The notes under the pieces: model-generated
What the model was told of the DNA's origin: nothing
What the model saw: only the letters and a program-made list of their open reading frames with translations
Databases searched by the model: none
Source of the DNA: Pictodentalium vernedei
Taxonomy: Eukaryota > Mollusca > Scaphopoda > Dentaliida > Dentaliidae
Direction of reading: 5' to 3'
Assembly: GCA_031216915.1 (NCBI GenBank)
Contig: CM062294.1
Span: 161,961,455-162,025,454, forward strand
DNA: 64,000 nucleotides
Position numbers and translations under genes: made by a program
Shown: positions 12,070-22,672 of the stretch, piece by piece
Layout: each line of letters starts with the position of its first letter
Numbering within the stretch: the first letter of the stretch is position 1

Positions 12070-12163
12070 TTTTGTCTCAAAAACATATGTTATGACCACT
12101 CATTGGAACGAGCTCGACGAGCTCGTTCCAACGAGGGGTCATAACCTCTGTTTTTGAGACAAA
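12070..12163. repeat. 94-bp near-perfect palindrome
   Basis: Arms 12070-12116 and 12117-12163 pair almost completely around the centre GAGCTCGACGAGCTC. Outer marks are TTTTGTCTCAAAAA and its inverse TTTTTGAGACAAAA. There is no loop, so it can form a long cruciform. Confidence 0.9.
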
Positions 12164-12288
12164 AAAAATGAAAAAATAATGAAAATTAATTGGCGATTTT
12201 TGAGAATAGCATTGTCCGGTTTTGGCCGTTACGTTGGGTAAAGGGTTAAAATTTAATCTGTTTATGTGACAGAATTGTTAGATAAATG

Positions 12289-12451
12289 AATTATCATGGT
12301 AATGTGCATGTCCTGTGATTCGTATCAGATTCTCAGTGGTGTCCAAAAATGGGATCACAACTCGCCGGCAAAGCCGGCTCATTGAGATCCCATTTTGGAT
12401 ACCACCTCGAATCTGATACAAAACACAGGGCATGCACATTATCGTGATAAT
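12289..12451. repeat. Palindromic repeat B, copy 1
   Basis: Arms of about 67 bp (12289-12356 and 12385-12451) surround a small GCCGGCAAAGCCGGC stem. Arm marks are AATGTGCATGTCCTGTG, ATCAGATTC and GGTGTCCAAAA. Copies lie at 21308-21445 and 22255-22390. Confidence 0.85.
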
Positions 12452-12456
12452 CTGTA

Positions 12457-14641
12457 TTCATCGCCATTTTTGACATTTTTACGTCACTTTAAAGTTTAGG
12501 CAATTTATGGAACGTTTCGTTCAAACCGCTAAGTTTTTAGAAGTGTTAACGAACGTTTTGTAGCCTTAAATCAACCCATACACTTCACACTTTACCTCCC
12601 GAAGGGCAAATAATATCATTGATTGGGAAACATGCACGCAAACATAGGGCCAAGGGATGAGATTGAAGTCCCAACATGGAAGAGATGATAAATCAGGGAC
12701 GCAGAAACGCGACAAGTGTGTGGGGGTCCAACGGGCTCGTTCGCTATTTCTGGAGATCGGGATGTCACGAACAAGTACTTCAGAGTTCTAAGAAGTTCTG
12801 CCCCAGTTTAAGGTCAACGAATGGTACTGTAATTTTTTTAGGCGAGGTGCGCACTGCTTTGGAGCGACAGAGAGCGAAGTTAATCACCCTTTAAACGATG
12901 CAGATATAACTTTCATAACGGCGGGGTGCTCAATCCCATTTGTGGCTATCTCTAATCCACAGACTATAATGGAATCCAGATAGGCCTAACATAATCATAA
13001 CAAAACGAACTATATTATAAACATCTCTACATCCACTATACAGCTTGTCTTTAATATTTCACGAACACTTTAATCAATCATTCATGCACTTCGTTTTCTT
13101 TTACCTACTTCTATTAAAGCATTAAAACATGTGGAATTACATTCCTCGAGGAGCCCCCCCCCCCACCCCCCCACCCCCCCCAAAAAAAACAAAAAACATT
13201 TAATTCAATTTAAAATTACAATTCCAGTCCTTTGATAAAGCTTTCTCAAACTCATGGTCATTGTGGGGAGTGTTTATGCACTGTTGCAGTATATTGGCTA
13301 AATTTGTGTTTTTTTAAATTGCGACAATCTTCCAACCTGGTCTAAACTCCTGAATTTGTGACACAGGGTAGTTGCTGAAATCGATAGTATATAAAAGAGT
13401 GACCTTTATTTAACAAAGATTTTGCAGTTGGATTTAATGATAACTCAGATTATTAATTATGTACAGTCGAAATGTGTAGTCAAAATCGCAAAATCTGTGC
13501 GGATAGAATATAAATTCAAATAATTTGTAGTAATTTGGAATAAATTCAGAAAACAATATTCGCTTTTAGATTATATAGGGTATGCGTTCAAAGCCCTTTT
13601 TCTTTTTGCATGAAATATCATTGAAACTTTGCATTTAATTTAAGTAAAACACAAAATACGTGAAATGTACCGTTTTCACTGTGTTGAAATGTAATTTTCA
13701 TGTTCGAACCCCATTTAAAATCTCCTTTATCCATGATTAAGAACCTCTAATCCCTTAAAACACACTTCGAGTGAATTCATGCATGATTGCACGGGGAAGT
13801 GGGTGGGTATCGAATTACCGAAAGCATCCCGATTCGGACCACTACCTAAAGTACCCAAATGCACTCTAACATTTCAACACTGAGGCCAATACTGATATAC
13901 GTCTGGAATATAGTGATGTAGCCATAGATAAAGGGGGGGCAGAAAGAGCTTTGGCGCACTAGAATCGAAACAACCTTCCCCCTCCCACACACATCTAAAA
14001 TTGTAATTTACACTATATGTGCAGGGCGTCAACTAAATTAATGAAATTACAGGGGACATACCATGTTTTCTCGATACTCAAAACATAATCAATTGGAGCA
14101 CATTTTTCAAAATTTTCTCGGGGACTCCCAGAATATCTTTTAGAAATTTCCCCTCTGAATTTGAAAGAATAACAACACAAACGGCTAGCTCATAATTGCA
14201 CGCGTGTCCGAAATGTTTCATATAGCCTACTTTCAACACAGATAAAATTACAATTTTTATTCCTGTCCGCCATCTGTTTACTATTCTAACAATCTAATAA
14301 TTAATGTTTCAGACATTTTATTATTGAACTGAATCGAGCAACGTAATACACTGCGGCGCGGCTACATGTATGTTTGACTGCATTTGTTCGGGAAGCAATA
14401 TTTGCTGAAATTGCACGTGCTTTTATATCATTGGTCTTCATAGGGAAACCAAAATAGATTGTCTCCATAAAATTTGCCAAATTTGTTTTCAGCTATTCAT
14501 GGACGTCTCGAAGATGACCGATAGGGGAGGGGGAGGAGGAGGAGCCCAATGTGTCAACTGTCATGATTCAAGTCTAGACTTCTAAAATAAAACTGATAAA
14601 ATATTATGCCAACTACTTCACCAAGGCATGCGTTTTCCGAA
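12457..14641. other. No gene recognised
   Basis: 2.2 kb of non-coding DNA with a C run (about 13156-13180) and AT-rich stretches. The 72-codon frame at 12676 shows no domain. No splice-linked exon is evident. Confidence 0.4.
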
Positions 14642-14647
14642 GGCAGG

Positions 14648-14818
14648 AGTAGTATGTCTCGTATGTTTCACCTCTCATTTGGGTGACCTCGGTGGGGGAC
14701 CGGGAAGTGACGTCATGTCACGTGACTTAGTGGCGCCATGTTGTGTTGTCATGGTAACCCGGGTGAGCGGCCATCTTGTGGCGTCATCCCCATAGTGATA
14801 CGTGGTGTAAGTGCGCAA
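14648..14818 (+). repeat. Left TIR of the 1.1-kb element
   Basis: About 90 percent identical by eye to the inverse of 15582-15752. It contains TGACGTCATGTCACGTGAC, CATGGTAACCCG, GCGGCCATCTTGTG and ATAGTGATACGTGGTGT. Confidence 0.85.
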
Positions 14819-14877
14819 TACAATACCAGGCCATAGGTATCCTCAAATACCGAAATGAGTCGAAGAGAAGTATGTGC

Positions 14878-15021
14878 GAGTCACTCGAACGTGCAATTGC
14901 TCCATGGCTCGTTTGCTCGATGGGATTCGAATCGTTCGAGCAATATGTGGAGTCACTCGATCGAGCAATTGCTCTAAAGCTCATTTGCTCGATGGGCTAA
15001 GAGTCGTTCGAGCAATGGCTT
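14878..15021 (+). repeat. Two 70-bp tandem units inside the 1.1-kb element
   Basis: GAGTCACTCGA, GCAATTGCTC, TTTGCTCGATGGG and TCGTTCGAGCAAT occur in the same order twice, about 72 bp apart. Each unit is rich in CGAGCAATTGCTCG-like palindromes. Confidence 0.75.
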
Positions 15022-15581
15022 TTCAGTAACTGCTCGATAGCATATTGGCTTTGAGAATGATATAGGCTTTTGTTGTACAGAAGGGAGATAACTCTGCATT
15101 ACAGATTAAGGGAAATCAAGCAATCTGATTGGTTGGTTATAATCTATATAAAGGATCCAGATAAAGGAAACTACAAGAGGTCTCGGAATAGGGTCAGAAC
15201 AAACAAGAATAGACCTGAAAAGCTAAACATAGTAATAATAGGCAAAGCTGTTCCAATTGATAGGCTCTTCTACGCTACTGGAGTATACTCCAGAAAAAAG
15301 GAACATAGTCAGATAGACGAAAACTGTTGCATATATAGATAGAAGCAGAGAATTCTGAAAGAATTCGAAATAGTACAACTTGTCGGATTGTTTGTAGTAA
15401 TTCTACGAATCGGGAAATTACTCCTGTTCAATCGAGCATACCCTCCGAATATACCCCTGTCTTATTGTAGCCCTTTGGGTAACATAGCAACCACGTGCCA
15501 CCATAAAATCCAAGATGGCGGCCTCCAGTATACAAAATGGACGACGGAAACACGAATCATCCTAACAACACGCGCTGCGCA

Positions 15582-15752
15582 TGCGCAGTAACACCACGTA
15601 TCACTATGGGAATGACGGCACAAGATGGCCGCTCACGCGGGTTACCATGGCAACACAACATGGCGCCAATAAGTCACGTGACATGACGTCACTTCCGAGG
15701 TCCCCCTCCGAGGTCCCCCAAATGGGAGGTGAAACATACGAGACATACTACT
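15582..15752 (-). repeat. Right TIR of the 1.1-kb element
   Basis: The inverted partner of 14648-14818. Its inner edge adjoins a TGCGCATGCGCA palindrome. Confidence 0.85.
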
Positions 15753-15758
15753 GGCAGG

Positions 15759-17255
15759 CCTTCTGAGAATGAATTCCGAAGTCTTTTCTTGATATATACG
15801 TGTAACTGTCGGGACGCAGGGCTTAGATTCCCAATCAAATATTTATTCTCACTGCATCATAATATGATCAAGGCGCGTGTTCTACGAAGGCATACTTTTA
15901 TACCTTCAGCTATGGCATTCCGAAAGCATAGCTTCGGTATTGGTCATGCAGGGTACGAATGGGCCACGAAGCGCCTTCGCATTTGCATGACTTCCACCCC
16001 CACCCAATGCCTTATCCGAAGTCGTTTCGAAGGCTAGCAACCTTAAGTGCATAGCTTCTCAATAAAATATTATTCCTAATACATAATCAATGCATTTCAC
16101 CGTTAGTCACTCCTCTCTCATTTAGGAGATTTTATGCATTTTTCATTAAGTATGCGAAAACGCCGATCAGTCATCACGGATAAAATATTGGTATTACTAC
16201 ATTATCCAAGGCATGATATTCATATATGCCAGCGATGCAAAGTTTACGCCTTTATCATGACCTTTTAATTTCACCCTCAGTTTGAACGTTGGCTTTTTGA
16301 GATTTTAGAAAAAAAATCATATTCACAAAAAACATATGTAATAACACTGCACCGTTCTGTGAAATTCCCCGCCTTATGGTCGAACTCTGAGGTGGCCTCA
16401 TGGAGTGGGGGGGGGGGGGGGAGATGGGGGGGGGGGGAGGTGCATTCATACGGTCAAAATGTTAAATACCTAGGATTTTAGTATACTTCTGGTGTGTTGG
16501 GACATCTAACTTTAGGAGCGTTTTTCATTTTTTTTTGTCTTGATTTCTCGCCAATTTAATGTTTTTACGTCATTTCAAATTTTGGTTATTTTGGCTTTAT
16601 CTAATTAAAAAGTAGACCTTTGTAATTCCAGTACCCACGTTAATAAATCGTGGCGCTATTAAACTTCATAGACACCCTTTCGAGGAATTTAAAATCACTA
16701 AACTCCATTTGGAATTAAAAGTTTCACTCACGACTTCAGTTTCACGTTTTAGTGCATACCTTCCCTTTTCAGTCTCATTTTTACAATTTCCCTTTCGCAA
16801 TCTTGAAACTTCTATTACCACACACATCAGACTTGGCCACCCAAACAGCGTTGGCTGTAAAATGGTGTCGGCCCTGCTTCGTTGAATGACTTCTGGAAAT
16901 TCGCTTTGCGATTTCAATACCATCTAGTCAATATTAAAATTCTCTCCCCGGCAATGTGACACCATATTTGTCCAGGCGTGCTCTAGACAAATAAGTCATT
17001 AGAGACATTTCCTGAAAGTTTGTGTCATTCAATGATATTTCCGTTGAAGGGAAGGGAAAAGTTGTTGAACTCTTAAATTGCGGTTCTATCCCTTGACCTA
17101 ACAATATTGGATTAACTACCTGGTGGCATATAAACATTCCAACAATAATCGAACTAACTTTCCGTTATTTGAAGGTATACCATGCGTAGATAAAATGATA
17201 CACAATTAGATTTCAGTCAGCTACAGCTTGTTCTATTGTATTTTTATGCTTGCAG
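15759..17255. other. No gene; intron upstream of the mucin exon
   Basis: Non-coding, with G runs at about 16407-16437. The last bases (about 17231-17255) form a pyrimidine-rich tract ending TGCTTGCAG, a good 3' splice acceptor, so at least the right part is probably intron. Confidence 0.45.
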
Positions 17256-18353
17256 TTACTGTTTACACATCATCCACATCCAATACAAACTCAGTGACAA
17301 GACCTTCCGCTGCAACTCCAACAACTGAAACGACACACGAAGCCACGACAAGTATAATAATAACAGCTAGAGAATCTGAACCAACAACAATCCCAACATC
17401 AACATCCTCAAGAGAACCTACCACACCTGAATCAACAACAGCCACAACAGAAAAATCTAGTATCACCACACATCCGACGAATACAACCACCACAACCACA
17501 ACAGAAGTTACCACATCTGAATCAACAACAGCCACAACAGCAAAGTCTACAATCACCACACATCCGACTAATACAACAACCACAACCACAACACAAGTTA
17601 CCACATCTGAACCAACAACAAAATCCACAACAGCAGAATCTACGATCACCGCACAGCCGACAACTACAACCTTCACAATCACAACAGAAGCTACCACACC
17701 TGAATCAATAACAGTCACAGCAGCAAAACTTACAATTAACACACAGTCGACGAATACAACCTCCATAATCACGACAGAACCTGCCACATCTGAATCTACA
17801 ACAACATCCACAACAGCAAAATCTACAATCACCACTCAGCCGACGACTACAATCATCGCATCCACAACATATTCTACCACATCTGAATCAACATCAAAAG
17901 CCACAGCAGCAAAAACTACAATCACCACACAGCCGACGACAACTACAAACTCCACAATCACAACAGAACCTACCACATCTGAAAAGGCAACAACGTCCTC
18001 AAGAGCCAAATCTATCAGCACAACCCAGCCGACGAATATAACCTCCACTACCACAAAAGAACCTACCGTATCTGAAATAGCAAAATCCACAACAGCAAAA
18101 TCTATAAGCACAACACAGCCGACGACTATCAACTCCACAACTGCAACAGGACCGACCACGTCTGGAACAATTACTTCAGCATCTACAGGAGTAGTATCTA
18201 CAAGCTCTACACCACCAACGACTACACCCACAACCGAACCTAGCTCATCTGAACCCATAACAGCCTCCACAACGGCAAAATTAACAACAGTTTCTACCAT
18301 GAAACCAATGACGAACATAATGACTCGGCATCCCATACCTGGAATCTTGAGAG
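17256..18353 (+). CDS. Mucin-like Thr/Ser-rich exon (symmetric phase 1-1)
   Basis: This open stretch encodes about 366 residues. Nearly half are Thr, with Ser, Pro, Ala and Glu and no Cys in the repeat part. About ten degenerate repeats of 29-31 residues follow one another, each with a core like TTSESTTATTAKSTITT followed by a run such as QPTTTT. Such PTS repeats carry dense O-glycans in secreted or cell-surface mucins. The exon begins after a strong acceptor (TTTTTATGCTTGCAG, AG at 17254-17255) and ends at a strong donor (GAGAG then GTAAGTACG, GT at 18354). The frame enters at codon position 2 and leaves after codon position 1, giving a symmetric 1-1 exon of 1098 bp, typical of shuffled extracellular modules. 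The frame also runs back to an ATG at 17228 with a hydrophobic start (MFYCIFMLAVTVYTSS). That could be a signal peptide of a first exon, but it overlaps the acceptor tract, so I prefer an internal exon. No other exon of the gene is recognised in the window. Confidence 0.75.
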
Positions 18354-18494
18354 GTAAGTACGAATGGTCTTACAATTGAGCAGTTTCCAACTTTAGAAAA
18401 ACAACAACCTATATGGCATTGCTATTTGGACGCAGGATTAGTATTGAGTGCACCCTACCTCATACACCGAACGACACACGCGTATAATTCTATG

Positions 18495-18835
18495 TTTATT
18501 ACACGCCTTCTCGTCTTTAAAAAAACTGTTATTATAAGAACATTCAGCTAATTCAATTGACAACTATCTCAAAAAGAACACATTTTATCGAGAGGAACCC
18601 GTATTACTATTTCATCCCATGAATTCCAGGTGTTTTATGTGCATCCTGGCACATAGGGCACAATGGAACTCATGGGACGCATTTAGCTATCGCTAGCGAT
18701 TCAAATTGTAATTGCGTTGCATGATTTGTAGAAAATTTCAGTGAATTTATTTAAAAATAGTCGGTCAATGATTTCCGTTCCGCATGGTTTCGTGTTACTG
18801 TACATGGGGATTTAATAGAACAGGCGTGTAATAAA
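18495..18835 (+). mobile_element. MITE-like repeat, copy 2 (full length)
   Basis: Ends are TTTATTACACGCC (18495-18507) and its inverse GGCGTGTAATAAA (18823-18835). The body matches 63056-63442 throughout (ACACATTTTATCG, GGAACCCGT, GCTAGCGATTCAAA) and 2665-2857 in its right half. About 341 bp, no coding capacity. It lies just after the mucin exon donor, so probably in an intron. Confidence 0.8.
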
Positions 18836-19112
18836 GATATGATCGTTAATTTTACTTGAATTTATAACCAACCAACATCATTTCTCAAAGTATTACAATA
18901 TGTTTCAACTATCCTTCTCGCATGCTTTGTGGAAAACACTCAAAATACTTTCCTGTGATAATAAATCCGATGTTACTGTCATTCAGTAATTCAAAGTGAA
19001 TACTATCATCAAATGCTAAAATATATGAAGCCTCCATTAAGAACCTTTACTCACTCCACTGCTTTGGTATCCCCAAAAATAGTTTCTGTGGTCGTCCAAC
19101 TTTAGAAAACAT
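18836..19112. other. No gene recognised
   Basis: Short non-coding gap between a MITE and a possible LINE relic. Confidence 0.4.
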
Positions 19113-19430
19113 GTGTGGCTGAAATTCCGTTATGTCTCAAAACGTGGGAATCGGGAAGCATTTGACAGAATATTTAAAGAGCGTATCAAAACTAGAAACT
19201 TGTGTTTTACCTTTCCTCTCGGTGAATTTCCCATTCCAATGCAAATAGTTCGACTTTCTCTCAAAAGACAGCCCGAATGTGATAAGTTATACCGATCAAT
19301 CACACTGTTCAGTTGTATTGCCAAATATTTGATAAACGTGTATTCAAAAAGGTTTCAAATCTTCCCATTTACAGATAATTTGTTAACTGTTTTTCAAATG
19401 AACACCCTAAATTACACACCTAAATAATGA
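19113..19430 (+). mobile_element. Possible degenerate LINE reverse transcriptase relic
   Basis: A 104-codon frame includes GEFPIPMQIVRLSLKRQ, then LYRSITLFSCIAKYLINVYS, then FTDNLLTVFQ. The order and spacing recall the reverse transcriptase stretch G-x-FP...KKGD...YRGITL-x-S-x-x-GK...RL...NLL-x-x-xQ-x-GF. No catalytic aspartate follows. The likeness is weak and could be chance. If real it is an old fragment with no activity. Confidence 0.35.
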
Positions 19431-20154
19431 CTAACTGACATCTACAGTACTATGAGCTCAGTTCTTAAAAAACAGAAGGAAATGTTTTTTTTACTTTCGG
19501 ATGTAAGTAAAGTGCAGCATTTGGACTTAAATGTTTCACAATAAAAACAGTATAATAGGCAATGTTGGACTGGCAGGTAACATGCTGTTATACAGTCTGT
19601 AACTTTCTCGTCGAAACCCATCCCGTGGGGAGTCCAGATGGACGGTTTTTTTAACTCCAGCGTTTCATCCTATGTATAAGCTATACGTTCAAAAACATTG
19701 CTTCCACCATTCATTCATCCTGTCGCTGACGACACATTCTTTATTTAATCACATGTGATAATACGCGAAGAATTAGCAGACAATTGTTTTATGAAGAAAA
19801 TCGATGCAAATCATTCAAAACCAAGAGAGCAAATTTTTACTTTAAACAAGATGTCAACATGAACCACCAACTCGCAACTCCTTTGTGTGTTTCCTTCGCT
19901 GCCCCATGCTTCGTACAGGTACTGTCATCGCTTCAACGTTGATCTGTATGCTCCCTTCTGCCAAACGTATCTTCACCACTATCCATAAGGTATCAGCACA
20001 GACAATGCATATTGTTCAGCTCCTTCAGTCGCCGCCCTTTCAAAAACTCTTACTCACAACCAGTGTCCGTGTAGTACAACACCTTGGCCTAAACCTAAAT
20101 GACCACGATACATGGAATAATCATATATGTGAATTTACATACTACTATTGTTGC
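19431..20154. other. No gene recognised
   Basis: Non-coding AT-rich DNA. The 103-codon frame at 19885-20196 runs into the SINE and has no domain. Confidence 0.4.
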
Positions 20155-20405
20155 CTAAGTAGCCTGGTGCCCAGTGGTTATACCATTGGACATTAAACTG
20201 AAAAGTCGATGGTTCGATCCTGACCATCACTGACTGCCTTGTGTTCATGGGCAAGACAATTAATCCATATTGTCTACGAGGGTGCGCAATGCACAAAGGA
20301 GTGCAGCGCCTAGATGGGCCCTTTGCCTTCAATCGCTTCTAACTATGTTTGTGCAGAGTTAGAAAGGTGCGTAGATGGGCAGCTGATCGCCGCTATTTGG
20401 TTATT
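20155..20405 (+). mobile_element. tRNA-derived SINE
   Basis: The head carries a box A-like CCAGTGGTTATACC and, about 35 bp later, a box B-like GATGGTTCGATCC, the RNA polymerase III promoter layout of a tRNA. The cloverleaf is degraded and the sequence runs on into a non-tRNA body (GGGTGCGCAATGCACAAAGG, CAGCGCCTAGATGGGC), so this is a SINE rather than a tRNA gene. Confidence 0.7.
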
Positions 20406-20411
20406 CTTTCT

Positions 20412-20815
20412 GGCGGGGGACTCGGTGGCGTTGCAGTAAGCGTTTCTCGTTTGATCACCGAAGTTAAGCAACGTCGAGCCCGGTTAGTCGTTGGATGGGT
20501 GACCGTCTGAGCGATCGGTTCGGACTGCCGCGTTGTATCCTTGCGCAAGGCACTTCACCCCGATCGTTTACTCGGTGGCATGATTACGTCGTGTACTAAG
20601 GCGTAATGCCCGCCGATGGTGTTCATGTCTTCAACCAATCTAACTCTGCCTGTGCTGCAGTGTGGGGTTACGATGTTGGGGGGGGGGGGGGGGGCTGGTC
20701 GTTGCTCTGTGATTTTCTCCGGGTACTCCGGCTTCCTGCACCGGTAAAGCTGTCATCGACACGATATGACCGTAGTAGTTAAAGTGTCGCTATACCCTAA
20801 TAAATATTGAAACAT
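20412..20815 (+). mobile_element. 5S rRNA-derived SINE (SINE3-like)
   Basis: 20441-20510 closely follows animal 5S rRNA: CGTTTCTCGTTTGATC, AAGTTAAGCAACGTCG, GCCCGGTTAGTCGTTGG, ATGGGTGACCGTCTG. This retains box A, intermediate element and box C of the internal promoter. It then passes into a SINE body with GCGCAAGGCACTTCACCCC, a G run (about 20679-20695) and an AT-rich tail (AAAGTGTCGC, CCCTAATAAAT). It begins only a few bases after the tRNA-type SINE, so either two insertions abut or one composite SINE has both heads. Confidence 0.75.
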
Positions 20816-21307
20816 TCTCTCCGCCTCCTACGGGTCCATTCACCCGTTAAACTGAGAGTATGTGGCCATGTCTGTTGGATGTGTAGTTAAGCCCCCTACC
20901 CTTGTTAAACAAACAAACACACAAGTAGGGCTCGAAACCAAGTATCCCTTCTCGGCAAATATAATTGTGCCATTGAATGGAAAGTATTGGGAATATATAT
21001 GTCCAGTATGTGAATATTCTGATACGAGATGGGATAATTGTACAGATGAAAATCTTCAGCATTAGGAAAAAAATAAAAGTTAAGCGGCTCCCATAGTCTC
21101 TGACGAAACAAGATATGGAATAGCAATTCATTGTAGCAAGAAACTGATTGGAAAACACTCCAAAGATGCATGCAAAAACACACCTATTATTCAGTATTTA
21201 AGAAGTTTCAAAACTTATTCCAGATTAACGTTCGTGCCTGGTGGCTGCCCCGTAAAACATGGATACTCTCTTCTCAATAGCGCGAACCGACAATCCCCTA
21301 TTGTATA
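20816..21307. other. No gene recognised
   Basis: Overlapping short frames on both strands (20847-21183) shadow each other. None shows a domain. Confidence 0.4.
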
Positions 21308-21445
21308 CACAGATTATCATGGTATTGTGCATGTCCTGTGATTTATATCAGATTCGAGGTGGTGTCCAGAATGGGATCTCATTTTTGGTGATGTAAATCA
21401 CAGGACATGCACATTATCATGATAATTCATTTATCTAACAATTCT
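21308..21445. repeat. Palindromic repeat B, copy 2
   Basis: A shorter palindrome with TTGTGCATGTCCTGTGAT at left and ATCACAGGACATGCACA at right, plus GATTCGAGGTGGTGTCCA. Related to 12289-12451. Confidence 0.8.
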
Positions 21446-21814
21446 ATCACATAAAAATGATTAAATCTAAAATGAATTAATACAGTATTAGGAAATAATG
21501 TTGGGCGGGAAAAAGTTTAAAAAACGTATTTTATGGGACTACATTGTTGTGCACTCTAACAAACAATGAGTAACGCGGTCACCTCAATTTTCAAAATCGT
21601 GTTGTCAAATTATTCACTCTCAGTTTAACTAGTAAAGATTTGTTTTTATTTCGTTTAATCAGTGTTTATTATGGGGGAGGGAGGAGGGGGGGTGGTCATT
21701 GGCTATTAATAGTTCTACCGCTAACTGTAAGGAATTTTGTTTTGTTCTGTAAGGGATCAGCTGAGTCGATTATTGAAACGCTCATAATTCATGCGTCTAT
21801 TTTGATAGCCAACC

Positions 21815-21960
21815 GCGTTACCGGAAACGATTCGTCTAGGCATATATGATACGGAATCAGAATGAGTCATCTATATGATACGGAATCGGAACACATAATG
21901 TGATACGTACCGTTTCTCGTGGTTTTCAGGTCAAAATTTATATGATTATTAGATAAAAAC
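21815..21960 (-). repeat. Dispersed repeat A, copy 2 (inverted)
   Basis: The inverse of repeat A: ACCGGAAACGA, GATACGGAATC twice, GGAACACATAATGTGATAC, TTTTCAGGTCAAAAT. With 22033-22172 it forms an inverted pair around a spacer of about 70 bp. Confidence 0.8.
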
Positions 21961-22032
21961 TCATAACATATCAAAGTCCATTTCCTGTCTACCACTCACA
22001 ACCAAGGCGCTGTACTATATAACATCTGCATT

Positions 22033-22172
22033 TTTATCTAACAATCATACAGATTTTGGCCTGAAAACCACGAGAAATGGTAAGTATCACATAATGTGTT
22101 CCGATTCCGTATCATATAGACGGCTCATTCTGATTCCGTATCATATAGACGACTCGTTTCCGGTAACGCGAC
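22033..22172 (+). repeat. Dispersed repeat A, copy 3
   Basis: Direct orientation: TTTTGGCCTGAAAACCACG, ATCACATAATGTGTTCC, GACTCGTTTCCGGTAACG. It mirrors 21815-21960. Confidence 0.8.
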
Positions 22173-22254
22173 AGCAAAGGTTACGGGCGATTAGCTAAAC
22201 ATTTTACGATAAATAGAAACTGCACAATTCAATATTACACCTACCCGGTTCCTG

Positions 22255-22390
22255 AGGATGTGCCCTCGTGGTGTCCAAAAATTGGATCACAACTCGCCGG
22301 CGAAGCCGGCTCGTAGAGATCCCATTCTGGACACCACCGCGGATCTGATACAAGTCAGAGGACATGCACACTATCACGATAATCTGTTTG
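22255..22390 (+). repeat. Palindromic repeat B, copy 3
   Basis: Contains GGTGTCCAAAAATTGGATC, the GCCGGCGAAGCCGGC stem, and GAGGACATGCACACTATC. It follows repeat A copy 3 just as B follows A at 11.8-12.4 kb, so A and B may be parts of one family. Confidence 0.8.
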
Positions 22391-22666
22391 TATACTCGTG
22401 GCTAGTCCAGTAAACTGGTAAACCCAAACGTTTAATTATCTGCACTTGTGTTTGATAGTACGCGCATCGACGGGTAGAGCTAGTTAACAGGTCGGTGATC
22501 CCCGAGTGCAGCTCTCCGTTCCGCGTAGACTGCAGGAGTGCAATAGTAACATTATCTTAACCCATTTAAGCGTTTAAGAAAGATTGCTAAAAATATTCGA
22601 TGGTCAAAAAATAAAAAATATATGAAAATTTCCGTGACTTTTAGTTTCAAAAATTACGACAGTTTA
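22391..22666. other. No gene; left flank of Polinton element 1
   Basis: Host DNA up to the target duplication AAGCTT at 22667-22672. No feature seen. Confidence 0.5.
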
Positions 22667-22672
22667 AAGCTT

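Larger units (their letters stand above)
14648..15752. mobile_element. 1.1-kb non-autonomous element, AGTAG ends, 6-bp TSD
   Basis: Inverted termini of about 171 bp (14648-14818 and 15582-15752) start AGTAGTATGTCTCGTATG. They are flanked by an exact GGCAGG at 14642-14647 and 15753-15758. A 6-bp duplication with 5'-AG termini is the Polinton/Maverick signature. Both large Polintons in this window also start AGTAG. The body has no capsid, integrase or polymerase, so it would be a small non-autonomous relative. A DNA transposon family with 6-bp duplications, such as Dada, is the main alternative. The TIRs carry TGACGTCA and CACGTGAC motifs, which look like CRE and E-box sites. One frame of 90 codons (15070-15342) is unrecognised and I do not call it a gene. 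Confidence 0.75.

Noticed and set aside
15070-15342. 90-codon gene inside the 1.1-kb AGTAG element
   Set aside because: Basic low-information frame with no family and no conserved start context. More likely chance in a non-autonomous element.
16255-16449. Proline-rich minus-strand frame
   Set aside because: Product of G homopolymer runs. No other coding sign.
17228-17276. Signal peptide MFYCIFMLAVTVYTSS at the start of the mucin frame
   Set aside because: It overlaps a strong pyrimidine tract and 3' splice site, which would give hydrophobic residues by chance. An internal exon fits better, though a first exon is not excluded.
17263-18336. Long Val/Asp-rich open frames on the minus strand (190 and 166 codons)
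   Set aside because: They are the complement of the Thr-rich (ACA/ACC) repeats on the plus strand. The plus strand has matching splice sites, so the minus frames are shadows.
20160-20235. Functional tRNA gene
   Set aside because: Box A and B are present but the stems do not fold into a cloverleaf and the sequence runs into a SINE body.
20441-20510. Genuine 5S rRNA gene
   Set aside because: Only about 70 bases match, with several changes, and it continues into a SINE body with a non-5S tail.
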